Below are positions 36,928-46,245 of a DNA stretch of 64,000 nucleotides, piece after piece. The notes under the pieces are model-generated. The model made no database searches and had not been told where the DNA came from. It saw only the letters and a program-made list of their open reading frames with translations. The position numbers were made by a program, and so were the translations under genes. The stretch covers positions 1,984,001 through 2,048,000 of the forward strand of contig NC_008358.1 in NCBI RefSeq assembly GCF_000013025.1. Reading direction: 5' to 3'. Source of the stretch: Hyphomonas neptunium ATCC 15444. GTDB lineage: Bacteria > Pseudomonadota > Alphaproteobacteria > Caulobacterales > Hyphomonadaceae. Position 1 is the first letter of the stretch, and every line of letters starts with the position of its first letter.

Positions 36928-38283
36928 ATGACCCTCAATCTCGACCGCCCGGCGCCTCTGCGCCCCAAAACCCAGCCGAAAGTCGGCATCGTTTCCCTTG
37001 GCTGCCCCAAGGCGCTGGTCGATTCCGAACGCATCATCACGCGCCTGCGCGCCGAGGGCTATCAGATCGCGCCCGACTATGCGGGAGCGGACCTTGTTCT
37101 GGTCAACACCTGCGGCTTCCTCGACTCCGCCCGCGATGAAAGCCTCGCGGCCATCGGCGAGGCAATCGAAGCGAACGGCAAAGTCATCGTCACCGGCTGC
37201 CTCGGCGCTGAGCCGGAGGTGATCCAGCGGGCCCACCCCAAGGTACTCGCCGTCACGGGCCCCCATCAGTACGAAGCGGTGATGGACGCCGTCCACACCC
37301 ACCTCACCCCGCCGCACAATCCGCACATGGACCTGGTGCCCGAGAGCGGCCTGCGCCTGACACCCCGCCATTATGCGTATTTGAAAATCTCCGAAGGCTG
37401 CAACAATCGCTGCTCCTTCTGCATCATCCCGAAACTGCGCGGCGATCTCGCCTCACGCCCCATTCATCACGTGCTGATGGAAGCGGAAAAACTGGTCGCC
37501 GCCGGCGTGAAGGAACTTCTCGTCATCAGCCAGGATACCTCCGCCTACGGACTGGACATTCGCTACAAGCCGGAAACCTGGCGCGGCAGCGAATACGAAA
37601 CCCGTTTCCTCGATCTTGCCAAAGGCCTCGGCAGCCTCGGCGTCTGGACACGGATGCACTACGTCTACCCCTATCCGCATGTGGACAATGTCATCCCCCT
37701 GATGGCCGAAGGCCTGATCACGCCCTATCTCGACATCCCGTTCCAGCACGCCTCCGCGCCCGTCCTCAAAGCCATGAAACGCCCTGGAAATCAGGATAAA
37801 GTGCTCGGCCGCATCGCCAAATGGCGCGAGCAGGTGCCAGACCTCGCCATCCGCTCAACCTTCATCGTCGGCTTCCCCGGTGAAACGGAAGAAGACTTCC
37901 AGATCCTGCTGGACTTCATCCGTGAAGCGAAGATCGACCGCGCCGGCTGCTTCAAATACGAGAACGTCGCCCATGCCGAAAGCGGCAAGCTGGAGGGTCA
38001 TGTTCCCGAAGAAGTCAAAGAAGAACGCTGGCACCGCTTCATGACGGCGCAGGCAGAAGTCTCTGCCGCCCGCGCGGAAGCCCAGGTTGGCCGCACGCTG
38101 GACGTCATCATCGACGGCCCCGGCGAAGAGGCCGGCGAGATGATCGCCCGCACGCAGGCCGATGCGCCCGAAGTCGACGCGGTGGTCTATCTGGAAAACG
38201 CCGCCCACCTGAAGGCAGGCGACATCATCCGGGCAGAAATCACCGGCGCCGACGATTACGACCTCTACGCAACGCCCGCCTGA
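36928..38283 (+). CDS. rimO: Ribosomal protein S12 methylthiotransferase RimO
   Basis: 451 aa radical-SAM methylthiotransferase. N-terminal UPF0004 domain with Cys ligands in [22 protein letters not shown] and [10 protein letters not shown]; radical SAM CxxxCxxC in [19 protein letters not shown]-terminal TRAM domain. It adds a methylthio group to an Asp of ribosomal protein S12. Both iron-sulfur sites are complete. Ends against the convergent DJ-1 gene with no gap (stops adjoin at 38283/38284). Confidence 0.97.
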
Positions 38284-38982
38284 TTATGGGCGAGCCCGCA
38301 TCCGGGCGCCCGCCTCCTGCGCTTCGGCAAGCCTCTGCCCCATCGCCTTGTCCATATTGGCGGCAACGCGTGAAAGTGTGTCATGGTCGGCCAGCTCCGG
38401 CCGCCCTGCGCTGAACGGCGGCGACGGCGCATATTCCAGACCAAGCGTAAGCGCCTTTGCATAGCCCTCCCCGGCGATCTCGGCGACCATCGTGAAGGCA
38501 AAGTCGATCCCCGCCGTAACGCCGCCACCGGTAAACACATTGCCGTCGCGCACCACGCGGCCATCATCCGGGATCGCCCCAAACTCCGGCAACAGACCCC
38601 GCCACGCCCAATGGCACGCTGCGCGCTTACCTTGCAGAAGCCCTGCCGCCCCCAGGATCAACGAACCGGTACAAACCGATGTGATATATTGCGCGCCGAG
38701 CGCCAGACGGCGCACTTCCGAAACAAACGCTTCATCCAGCGCCACTTCGGTGGCCGTCATTCCACCGGGCACGCAGATCAGGTCGCACTGTTCAATCTCC
38801 GATAATTTCCGTGTGCGGCCGATGACAAGCCCGCCCTCCGCCACTATCTCCCCGCCATCCCGGCTGGCAACGATGGTTGTTGCACCGGGCAGGCGGCACA
38901 GCACCTGATGTGGCCCGGTAAAATCTAGATGGGTAAGATCGGGGTAAATCGCGAAAACGGTGGTGAAGGGTTTCTGGCTCAT
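38284..38982 (-). CDS. DJ-1/PfpI family protein, isonitrile-hydratase-like
   Basis: 232 aa from ATG at 38982 (MSQKPFTTVFAIYPDLTHLD). Nucleophile-elbow Cys in YITSVCTGSLILGAAGLL and CDLICVPGG upstream match the InhA/isonitrile hydratase branch of the DJ-1/PfpI superfamily. Contains HWAWRGLLPEFGAIPDD and GGGVTAGIDFAF. Possible activities include isonitrile hydration or glyoxalase-like detoxification; neither can be settled. It is divergent from a GlxA-type regulator that carries the same fold, which probably controls it. Confidence 0.85.
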   Translation of the reverse strand: MSQKPFTTVFAIYPDLTHLDFTGPHQVLCRLPGATTIVASRDGGEIVAEGGLVIGRTRKLSEIEQCDLICVPGGMTATEVALDEAFVSEVRRLALGAQYITSVCTGSLILGAAGLLQGKRAACHWAWRGLLPEFGAIPDDGRVVRDGNVFTGGGVTAGIDFAFTMVAEIAGEGYAKALTLGLEYAPSPPFSAGRPELADHDTLSRVAANMDKAMGQRLAEAQEAGARMRARP

Positions 38983-39048
38983 GGCGGCCTCCTTGCTGAC
39001 AAGGCTTTTGTCGCTTAAAAGCCGACTGGCAGAAAGGACATTGTTCCC

Positions 39049-40017
39049 ATGTTTTCCGCCAAACACGCGCCCTTGGAGATTGGTGTCCTCATCTTTGACG
39101 GATTCCAGCTACTTGATGCCGCCGGGCCCATCAGCGTTTTTGAAATGCCCGCCCGCGGGATCACCCCTTCGCCCTATCGGCTTACGCTCTACTCCTTTCA
39201 GGGCGGTCCGGTCAGGGCCTCCTCCGGCGTTCAGATGCACTCAGAAAAGCTACCCCCTGGCCTGGCCCTCGACACGCTGATCGTTTCAGGCGGTGAAGGC
39301 ACACGGGAAGCCATGAGCGACGAGGCCCTCCTCAACGCCATACGCGCGCTCTCCGAACGCACGCGGCGAACCTGCTCTGTCTGCTCGGGGGCCTTCCTGC
39401 TTGCTGCCGCCGGCCTGCTGGAGGGACGCCGCGCGACAACCCACTGGCGGCGCTCCGAAGGGTTCGCAAGGCTCTATCCGGGCATCCATCTGGATGCGGA
39501 CAGAATATTCGTGCGCGATGGCAAATTCTGGACGTCGGCCGGCATCACGGCGGGCATCGACCTGGCATTGGCCCTGGTGGAAGACGACCTTGGCGATGAC
39601 GTAGCCCTGCGCGCCGCGCGGGAACTTGTTGTCCATCAGCGCCGCCATGGCGGTCAGTCGCAATTCTCGGTCATGCAGGACGTCAAGCTCGCCTCAGGGC
39701 GGTTTGACGAGATGATCGGCTGGATCCGGATGAACCTCCCCGCAGACATCCGTGTGGAAACCATGGCGGAACAGGCCGGCATGAGCCCGCGAAACTTTGC
39801 CCGGGTGTTCAGAACCGAAACCGGAACGACCCCCGCCCGCTTCGTTGAAAAACTGCGGCTGGAAGCGGCGCGCCAAAGCGTTGAAACGACGAGGCTGCCC
39901 CTCCAGAAAATCGCAACGGATACCGGGTTCTGCGATCCTGAAAGGATGCGTGTTGCCTTCGTAAAGGCTTATGGGCAGCCTCCGATGGTTCTAAGGCGTC
40001 AGAGCAAAAGGATTTGA
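39049..40017 (+). CDS. GlxA-family transcriptional regulator (DJ-1-like domain plus AraC HTH)
   Basis: 322 aa. The N-terminal domain (to about 200) is DJ-1/PfpI-like with the Cys-containing SVCSGAFLLAAAGLLEGRRA and GITAGIDLALAL, probably a sensor rather than an enzyme. The C-terminal AraC domain has two HTH motifs, VETMAEQAGMSPRNFARVFR and ... LQKIATDTGFCDPERMRVAF. The 66-bp divergent gap to the DJ-1 gene is the likely site of regulation. Ligand unknown. Confidence 0.9.
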   Translation: MFSAKHAPLEIGVLIFDGFQLLDAAGPISVFEMPARGITPSPYRLTLYSFQGGPVRASSGVQMHSEKLPPGLALDTLIVSGGEGTREAMSDEALLNAIRALSERTRRTCSVCSGAFLLAAAGLLEGRRATTHWRRSEGFARLYPGIHLDADRIFVRDGKFWTSAGITAGIDLALALVEDDLGDDVALRAARELVVHQRRHGGQSQFSVMQDVKLASGRFDEMIGWIRMNLPADIRVETMAEQAGMSPRNFARVFRTETGTTPARFVEKLRLEAARQSVETTRLPLQKIATDTGFCDPERMRVAFVKAYGQPPMVLRRQSKRI

Positions 40018-40027
40018 GAAATCCCAG

Positions 40028-40076
40028 AATTATCGAAAAACAACGATTGACATATCGTATTTCGATAATTCATATG
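40028..40076 (+). promoter_or_regulatory. Inverted-repeat operator and promoter before the DUF2807 gene
   Basis: AATTATCGAAA (40028-40038) and TTTCGATAATT (40060-40070) form a perfect 11-bp inverted repeat over 21 bp. TTGACA (40047-40052) lies inside and a further TATCG half-site (40054-40058) faces CGATA at 40063. A weak -10 would fall at 40070-40076. The arrangement fits a repressor that covers the -35; the cognate regulator is not identified. Confidence 0.6.
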
Positions 40077-40111
40077 GACTTCAACAAGCTCCCAGCCCCC
40101 AGGAGGCCAAA

Positions 40112-41041
40112 ATGTTGAAAACGCTCACAGCCACGGCAATCATCGCCCTTGCCACGTCGCCGCTCGCTTATGCCGGCACGAAAGCCGTCAATGTTGACGG
40201 GTTCGACCGGATCGAAGCCAAAGGCGCGATGAACGTGGTCTATACCGCCGGCCCTGAAACCTCAGTGGTGATCGAAACGGACGGCAACGACTTCTCGGAT
40301 GCGGAAGTGTCCGTGGACGGAGATACTCTGGTCATTACGCGCGTGAGCATAGATAAGCGCGGCTTCTTCGGCGGCAGTGCCAATCTGAAGATCTCGGATG
40401 ACGGCAGAACCGTCCGTGTAAATGGCAAGAAAGTGCCGTATTATACCGTGCGCGTCACCAGCCCGGACCTAAGCGGCATCAAGGTTGCGCAATCCTCAAG
40501 CGGCAATGCGAGCGGCATCAATTCGGCTGAATTCACCGCCAAGGCGTCGTCTTCCGCATCGCTGACATTGTCTGGCCGCGCAACAAGCGCCGAAATTGGG
40601 GCTTCTTCATCCGCTGACGTTGACGCTGTCAATTTTGAGACCGGATCGCTGGACGTCAGCGCCTCCTCTTCCGGTGAAGTCGACGCTACGGCGGCGGGCA
40701 CAGGAGAGGTGATAGTGTCGGCATCCTCGTCGGGCGAAGTCTCTCTCCGCTCCACCCAAGCCGCAAGCTTCAGTGTAAGCGCGTCCAGCGGCGGTGAAGT
40801 CGATCTTGCAGGTGTCTGCGCCAGCATCGACATCTCGGCCTCTTCGGGCGCCGACGTAGACGCGGGCAAGCTGCAATGCGAAACGGCTGTCGCGAGCGCC
40901 TCCAGCGGCGCGAATGTTGATGCCTTTGCATCTGTCTCGGCCGATGGCAGCGCATCGAGCGGCGGGGACGTCTCCTTTGATGGCGCGCCGGCGCAAAAGG
41001 AGGCCAGAGAGTCCAGCGGCGGAGACGTGTCGTTCAACTGA
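40112..41041 (+). CDS. DUF2807 (GIN-domain) secreted repeat protein
   Basis: 309 aa. Signal peptide ends at LAYA (about residue 22). The N-terminal part KAVNVDGFDRIEAKGAMNVVY is typical of DUF2807. From about residue 125 on the protein is built of short repeats of type [SA]ASS[SG]GEVD at about 20-residue spacing, predicted to stack as a right-handed beta-helix similar to adhesin heads. Probably exported; may bind to envelope or surfaces. Transcription likely starts in the operator upstream. Confidence 0.85.
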   Translation: MLKTLTATAIIALATSPLAYAGTKAVNVDGFDRIEAKGAMNVVYTAGPETSVVIETDGNDFSDAEVSVDGDTLVITRVSIDKRGFFGGSANLKISDDGRTVRVNGKKVPYYTVRVTSPDLSGIKVAQSSSGNASGINSAEFTAKASSSASLTLSGRATSAEIGASSSADVDAVNFETGSLDVSASSSGEVDATAAGTGEVIVSASSSGEVSLRSTQAASFSVSASSGGEVDLAGVCASIDISASSGADVDAGKLQCETAVASASSGANVDAFASVSADGSASSGGDVSFDGAPAQKEARESSGGDVSFN

Positions 41042-41064
41042 ACATCACGCGTCTGATTGTACTT

Positions 41065-41889
41065 TCAAATCTCGTAGGACCCCGGATCAAGTCCGGGGTC
41101 TTTCCATTTGAGGTCCATGTCCTCCAGCGCGCCTCGCACGAGACGCGCAATCATCGCATTGCGGCGCGTTCTGCTGTCAGCGGGAATGACGTACCAGGGG
41201 GAATGCTTGGTGGAGCACCGTGTAACAGCGGTCTCATAGGCCTGCATGAATTGTGGCCAGAGCGAACGATCATCAAGATCGCCCGGATTAAACTTCCACA
41301 GCTTGTGCGGCTCAACCAGGCGCTCCTTGAGGCGGATACCCTGTTCCTCATAGCCGATGTTCAGCATGCATTTGACGATCGTGTAGCCGTTCTCCGAGAG
41401 GTGCTTCTCAAACGCGTTGATCTGGCTGTAACGCTGCTCAATGGCGTCTGCCGGGGCAAAGCCACGCACTTTCGCCACCAGCACATCCTCATAATGTGAC
41501 CGGTCGAAAATGCCGACATGCCCCCGCCGGGGCACTGCGTTGTGAACGCGCCAAAGATAGTCGCGCGCCATTTCCTCACTGCTCGGCGCCTTGAATGCCT
41601 TCACTTCCATGCCGAGCGGCGTTGTGTCAGCGAAAACAGATTTGATGGTGCCCGACTTCCCCGCCGTATCCATACCTTGCAACACAACAAGCAGCGCGCG
41701 CTTGCCCTCGGCATAAAGCTTGTCTTTCAGGTCATTGATGCAGGCCGCATCCTTCTTGAGGCTGGTCTTGGCCTCTTCCTTGTCGTCAAACAACTCGCGA
41801 TCGGCGGTCGGCCGATCCTTGATCTCGAATGGCTTGCCCGGCCGCGCGATGAGGGTCTTGCGAACTGCTGCTATGGACGGAATGGCCAA
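41065..41889 (-). CDS. ppk2: Polyphosphate kinase 2 family protein
   Basis: 274 aa. P-loop-like GMDTAGKSGTIKSVF (about 66-80), lid segment PRRGHVGIFDRSHYEDVL with Walker B Asp, and EEQGIRLKERL / HKLWKFNPGDLDDR are PPK2 hallmarks. PPK2 transfers phosphate from polyphosphate to nucleotides. The last residues KDPGLDPGSYEI are encoded by a palindrome (41078-41100), so the C-terminus seems to have been extended by a repeat. Lies downstream of rpsD on the same strand, behind the rpsD terminator. Confidence 0.93.
   Translation of the reverse strand: MAIPSIAAVRKTLIARPGKPFEIKDRPTADRELFDDKEEAKTSLKKDAACINDLKDKLYAEGKRALLVVLQGMDTAGKSGTIKSVFADTTPLGMEVKAFKAPSSEEMARDYLWRVHNAVPRRGHVGIFDRSHYEDVLVAKVRGFAPADAIEQRYSQINAFEKHLSENGYTIVKCMLNIGYEEQGIRLKERLVEPHKLWKFNPGDLDDRSLWPQFMQAYETAVTRCSTKHSPWYVIPADSRTRRNAMIARLVRGALEDMDLKWKDPGLDPGSYEI
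41078..41100. repeat. Palindromic hairpin inside the 3' end of ppk2
   Basis: GACCCCGGA (41078-41086) and TCCGGGGTC (41092-41100) form a perfect 9-bp stem with loop TCAAG. This sequence type is widespread in alphaproteobacterial intergenic regions and codes here for the DPGLDPG tail of PPK2. No U-tract follows on the minus side. Confidence 0.65.
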
Positions 41890-41902
41890 GGAGATCTCCC
41901 CG

Positions 41903-41938
41903 AAAATGAAAAGGCCGCACCAGTCTGGCGCGGCCTTC
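41903..41938 (-). terminator. Terminator of rpsD
   Basis: On the minus strand GGCCGCGCCA pairs with TGGTGCGGCC (one G-T), loop GAC, followed by TTTTCATTTTC. It sits 27 nt after the rpsD stop and just before the ppk2 start. Confidence 0.85.
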
Positions 41939-41964
41939 CCGAAAGTACAAGAAAAACAGGTCTC

Positions 41965-42582
41965 TTACGAGGAGTAGAACTCGACCACCTGAGCCGGTTC
42001 CATTTTCACCGGATACGGCACGTCGGCCAGGGCCGGTACGCGCTTGTACGTGGCGGTCATCGCCTTGGGGTCGACTTCCACATATTCCGGGATGTCACGC
42101 TCTGGGCTGCCGAGAGCTTCGAGCACGAGGGCGAGGTTGCGCGACTTCTCGCGAACCTGAACCACATCGCCCGGCTTCAGGCGGGCCGAACCGATATTGC
42201 AACGGCGACCGTTCACCATGACGTGGCCATGGTTGATGAACTGGCGAGCCGCAAAGACGGTCGGTACAAATTTCGCGCGGTAAACCACGGCATCGAGGCG
42301 CGACTCCAGGAGACCAATGAGGTTCTCGGCGGAGTTGCCCTTCATGCGGGCGGCTTCGACATAGGTTTTTGCGAACTGCTTCTCGGTGATGTCACCGTAG
42401 TAAGCCTTCAGCTTCTGCTTCGCCATGAGCTGCATACCAAAGTCGGAGACTTTGTTGCGGCGGTTCTGGCCGTGCTGACCTGGCTTGTAGTTGCGTTTGT
42501 TGAAGGGCGACTTGGCGCGGCCCCAGATGTTTTCACCGACGCGGCGGTCGATCTTGTATTTCGCACTGTGGCGACGAGACAT
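41965..42582 (-). CDS. rpsD: 30S ribosomal protein S4
   Basis: 205 aa, start [22 protein letters not shown]. Central S4 RNA-binding domain ([36 protein letters not shown], in pieces) is complete. S4 nucleates 30S assembly and in many bacteria represses its own mRNA; the 205-bp 5' region (42583-42787) holds an imperfect GTGGGCT/AGAGCCCAC hairpin that might act in this way, unproven. Stand-alone location (not in the alpha operon) is usual for alphaproteobacteria. Confidence 0.97.
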   Translation of the reverse strand: MSRRHSAKYKIDRRVGENIWGRAKSPFNKRNYKPGQHGQNRRNKVSDFGMQLMAKQKLKAYYGDITEKQFAKTYVEAARMKGNSAENLIGLLESRLDAVVYRAKFVPTVFAARQFINHGHVMVNGRRCNIGSARLKPGDVVQVREKSRNLALVLEALGSPERDIPEYVEVDPKAMTATYKRVPALADVPYPVKMEPAQVVEFYSS

Positions 42583-42787
42583 ATCAATGTCCTCATTCTC
42601 AACGCGGGCCGGTGGGCTTTGCTCGATATAAAGAGCCCACGATTACAACGGCGGCACCGCATCACCCCGTCATGAAGCGGCGGGTAAAACACCAATAATA
42701 CCCTCGCGTCAAGCGCGTTGGCTGCTGGTCTTCGGCCCAAAAGCTGGCCAGAACTGGGCAAAACATAACATAGGTAGGGAGGACTCA

Positions 42788-43606
42788 ATGGCATCAGTTA
42801 AAGGCAAGGTCTCAATCGTCACTGGCGGAGCGAGCGGCATAGGCCGCTCCGCTGCGCTGGTTCTGGCGCGTGAAGGCGCGGCCGTTATGGTTACCGACAT
42901 CGACGAGGCTGGGGCGCAATCGGTAGCCGCCGAGATCAACAAGGCCGGCGGCAAAGCAGCTGCCATGAAGCAGGACGTGACCGACGAAGCTGTCTGGGAC
43001 GGCGTATTTGCCGACACCAAGAGCCTGCTCGGCATGCCGTCCATCCTCGTCAACAATGCCGGGATCGCCATTGGCGGGGCCATCATGGACTATTCGCTGG
43101 CTGATTGGCGCAAGCAGATGGAGGTAAATACCGACAGCGTGTTTCTGGGCACCCGCGCTGCGATGCGCACGATGAAGGGCACCGGCGGATCAATCGTGAA
43201 CATCTCGTCTGTGGCGGGTCTTCGCGGCGCGTCCGGAGCAAGCGCCTACTGTGCCTCCAAGGGGGCCGTGCGCCTGTTCACCAAGGCTGCCGCTATGGAA
43301 TGCGCGCAGCTTGGCCTGAATATCCGCGTGAACTCGGTTCATCCCGGCATCATCGACACGCCGATCTGGCAGAAATCGCTGACCCGCATGACCGAGACGA
43401 TGCAGAAAGAACAATCGGCTGTGATCACGGCGGCCTTCGGTGGCAATGGACTGGACCCGAAAGTAATTGCGGCGGGCAGCGCGCCGATGGGGCGGCCCGG
43501 CGCGCCGGACGAGGTGGCTGAGCTGATCCTGTTCCTCGCCTCGGATGCCTCCAGCTACATCACGGGTCAGGAGCATGTTGTGGATGGCGGGCTGACAGCA
43601 CGCTAG
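42788..43606 (+). CDS. Short-chain dehydrogenase/reductase
   Basis: 272 aa classical SDR. NAD(P) motif TGGASGIG (12-19), Asp in VTDIDEAG suggesting NAD(H), NNAG, catalytic Ser in NISSVAG and Tyr-Lys in YCASK. C-terminal GQEHVVDGGLTAR. Substrate unknown; sequence resembles cyclohexanol/3-alpha-hydroxysteroid type dehydrogenases, and the nearby CoA-transferase and acyl-CoA synthetase suggest lipid or alicyclic compound metabolism. Its 3' end overlaps the convergent cupin gene by 4 bp. Confidence 0.88.
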   Translation: MASVKGKVSIVTGGASGIGRSAALVLAREGAAVMVTDIDEAGAQSVAAEINKAGGKAAAMKQDVTDEAVWDGVFADTKSLLGMPSILVNNAGIAIGGAIMDYSLADWRKQMEVNTDSVFLGTRAAMRTMKGTGGSIVNISSVAGLRGASGASAYCASKGAVRLFTKAAAMECAQLGLNIRVNSVHPGIIDTPIWQKSLTRMTETMQKEQSAVITAAFGGNGLDPKVIAAGSAPMGRPGAPDEVAELILFLASDASSYITGQEHVVDGGLTAR

Positions 43607-44070
43607 AAAGGCGTGCCATCCTTTCGTGTGTAGAGAGGCGGCGTGTCATCATACCGGCCCGAATGCAGGTGCATATCGATATCGGAATAGCCGCACTCGT
43701 CACGATTATCGCGTGAGCCGGCGATCAGGAGTTTCGCCGGCCGGCTCCCCTCATTGATGAAATGATGGCCGTCCTTTGATCCGGCGGGAAACCCCGCGCA
43801 ATCCCCCGCTCGCAGGGTTTCCCGTCCGGCATCCGTCACCATAACGACCTCACCCTCAACGATCCATACAAACTCATCCTCATGGGTGTGCCAGTGCCGC
43901 TGGGAGGACCAGATGCCGGGCTCAAGCGTCAAGAGATTCACACCGAACTGCGTGAGGCCAGCCGCATTTCCGAGCGCCCTCCAATGACGCTGCGCACACG
44001 GATCACCATGCGGAGATGGATAGCGCGTTCCCTTACCTTGTGGCGCTGAAGGGATATCGATCTTTGGCAT
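43603..44070 (-). CDS. Cupin domain protein
   Basis: 155 aa. One double-stranded beta-helix cupin with metal-ligand pattern HWHTHEDEFVWIVEGEV (two His and Glu) and a second motif around AGFPAGSKDGHHFINEG. Such small cupins bind sugars or act as isomerases/oxygenases; specificity is not visible. Lies 16 bp downstream of the CoA-transferase gene and probably forms an operon with it. Confidence 0.82.
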   Translation of the reverse strand: MPKIDIPSAPQGKGTRYPSPHGDPCAQRHWRALGNAAGLTQFGVNLLTLEPGIWSSQRHWHTHEDEFVWIVEGEVVMVTDAGRETLRAGDCAGFPAGSKDGHHFINEGSRPAKLLIAGSRDNRDECGYSDIDMHLHSGRYDDTPPLYTRKDGTPF

Positions 44071-44086
44071 CTGTTTTACCTTCGTT

Positions 44087-45289
44087 TCAGATTATCCCGC
44101 TGGCACGAAGCTTCTCGACCTGCTCTGGGGTCAGGTCCAGCAGCTCTGTCAGAACCTCTTCGGTATGCTGACCGATGGACTCCGGGCCAGCCCAGCGGAT
44201 TTTACCGGGTGTCGCAGACAGTTTGGGAAAGACGTTCTGCTGTTTGATGCCCGGCCAACGCGGGCTGGGCACTTCGGTGAGGGACTCGCGCGCAGCGTAG
44301 TGGGGATCATTCAGCATGTCTGCGGCGCGGTAAACCTTGCCAACCGGCACGCCGTTCTCGATCATAATCTGCTCGATCTCATCGATCGTGCGCGACGCGG
44401 CCCAAGCCTGGATCATGTCGTCGAGCGCCTTTTGATTGCGCCCGCGTGCGACGTGGGATTTGTATTCGGGGTCGTCCTTCAGATCTGGCAGGCCGATGGC
44501 CACACAAAGCCGGGCAAACACCGTATCCTGATTAGCTGCGATGATGACCATGCCATCACAGCCTTCATAAATGTTGGAGGGCGCAATATTGGGCAGGATC
44601 GACCCGGACCGTTCGCGCGTATAGCCCTCAAACTGGTGTTCGGGCACAAGCGCCTCCATGACCGAGAGCACCGACTCGTAGATCGTCGCATCTATCATCT
44701 GGCCTTCGCCGGTTTTTTCACGGTGATGCAAAGCCGCCAGAGCGCCGAGCGCGGCATACACACCGGCCAGACTGTCGCCCAAGGAAATGCCCGCCCGCGA
44801 AGGGCGCCGGTCTGCTTCACCCATCACATACCGCAGTCCGCCCATTGCTTCGCCCACCGAGGCATAGCCGGCGCGAGAGGCATAGGGGCCCGTCTGCCCA
44901 TAACCTGAAACGCGGATCATGATCAGGCGCGGATTGATTTCCCTGAGTGCCTCATAGCCCAGCCCCCACTTCTCCAATGTTCCGGGGCGAAAATTCTCCA
45001 GGAGGAAATCAGCCTGCGCGACGAGCTTGCGCACGATGTCCTGACCTTCTGCTTCCCGAAGGTTCGAGGTGATGCAGCGTTTGCCGCGCGCCACGACTGA
45101 CCACCAGAGCGGAAATCCTTCCCGGCCCCAGTCACGCAGCGGGTCGCCCTGCCCAGGCGGTTCCACCTTGATCACGTCGGCGCCCATGTCGGCAAATATC
45201 TGTCCACAGAATGGACCTGCGATCAGCTGTCCAAGTTCTATGACCCGCAAATCGGTAAGCGGGCCTGTACGGGGCGGCAATGATGGCAT
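44087..45289 (-). CDS. CaiB/BaiF family III CoA-transferase
   Basis: 400 aa from ATG at 45289, preceded by GGAGGAAC. N-terminal LTDLRVIELGQLIAGPFCGQ and GADVIKVEPPGQGDP, and catalytic Asp in SLGDSLAGVYAALGAL, are class III features. These enzymes move CoA between acyl groups; the donor and acceptor cannot be told. Upstream of and probably co-transcribed with the cupin gene. Confidence 0.93.
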   Translation of the reverse strand: MPSLPPRTGPLTDLRVIELGQLIAGPFCGQIFADMGADVIKVEPPGQGDPLRDWGREGFPLWWSVVARGKRCITSNLREAEGQDIVRKLVAQADFLLENFRPGTLEKWGLGYEALREINPRLIMIRVSGYGQTGPYASRAGYASVGEAMGGLRYVMGEADRRPSRAGISLGDSLAGVYAALGALAALHHREKTGEGQMIDATIYESVLSVMEALVPEHQFEGYTRERSGSILPNIAPSNIYEGCDGMVIIAANQDTVFARLCVAIGLPDLKDDPEYKSHVARGRNQKALDDMIQAWAASRTIDEIEQIMIENGVPVGKVYRAADMLNDPHYAARESLTEVPSPRWPGIKQQNVFPKLSATPGKIRWAGPESIGQHTEEVLTELLDLTPEQVEKLRASGII

Positions 45290-45369
45290 GGTGTTCCTCC
45301 CGGATGCGGCCCTGCGTTCCAATCAGGAAATCTGCGGGGCGGCAAGCTACAGGAAGGGTTAGCGGTAGA

Positions 45370-46245
45370 TCAGCTGGACGCAGCTTTGCGCACAGGCTCC
45401 CCGGCACCGTCATTGGCGGGTGGCTGCACGACCGCATTTTGCGGTATGCGCTGCCCGAAGCGGCGCCGTATCGGGAGGCTAGTAACGATGGGGGCGGCTT
45501 CTCCTTCAGGCACATCCCGGAAGAGAACCTTGTTACGTCCGAGACGTTTGACCTCATAGAGCGCGCCATCAGCGCAATCGATCGCGGCGTTGAGCGGCGT
45601 CTCAGGGCTCATCATACAGAGGCCGAAGCTGGCGGTAACGGAAACTTCCTTATCGCCCACAAATATAGTTGCCGCTTCAATGCGCCGGCGCAGACGCTCA
45701 CAGACAATCATCGCATGTTCCTTGCTCACGCAGCTGAGCAGGACGACAAATTCTTCGCCACCCCAGCGACCGAGGCGATCAAATGGTCCGCGCAGCTCGG
45801 AGTGGGCAATGGCGGCGATTTCCTTGAGGACGAGGTCTCCACCGGAATGGCCGTAAAGGTCATTTACTTCCTTGAAGTGGTCGAGATCGATTAGAACAAT
45901 AGCGGCGCTCTGCTTGGTGCGGCGCATGCGGGAGCGCTCTTCTTCGGCGGCATGGATGAAGAAACGCCGGTTCAGGAGGCCGGTGAGGGCATCGGTCCAC
46001 GCCATCTCTTCAAGCCGGCGCTGATATGCGCGCATATGGAAATCATGAAGAGAAGCGATGATCGCAGTCGGCAGTGCGACGCAGCCCGAGACGAACAGGT
46101 TCAGCCGGACATACGAGCTGATATCGGTCGGCAAACCCATTTTGTAGAACAACAGCGAAACAGTGAACGACAAAGAAAGAGCCGTGCAGGCAACGAGCAT
46201 GAAGAAATTCACGGCGCTCCAGATGTCACGGCGAGAAATTGTCAT
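45370..46245 (-). CDS. Membrane GGDEF diguanylate cyclase
   Basis: 291 aa. Two N-terminal membrane helices (FFMLVACTALSLSFTVSLLFY and LNLFVSGCVALPTAIIASL) without a recognisable sensor domain, then a GGDEF domain with DALTGLLNRR, metal Asp in LIDLDHFKEVND and the active loop GRWGGEEFVVLL. The product-inhibition I-site RxxD before the loop is not canonical: RGPFD places the Arg one residue off. A Pro-rich tail follows. Predicted to make c-di-GMP with weak feedback control. Confidence 0.9.
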   Translation of the reverse strand: MTISRRDIWSAVNFFMLVACTALSLSFTVSLLFYKMGLPTDISSYVRLNLFVSGCVALPTAIIASLHDFHMRAYQRRLEEMAWTDALTGLLNRRFFIHAAEEERSRMRRTKQSAAIVLIDLDHFKEVNDLYGHSGGDLVLKEIAAIAHSELRGPFDRLGRWGGEEFVVLLSCVSKEHAMIVCERLRRRIEAATIFVGDKEVSVTASFGLCMMSPETPLNAAIDCADGALYEVKRLGRNKVLFRDVPEGEAAPIVTSLPIRRRFGQRIPQNAVVQPPANDGAGEPVRKAASS

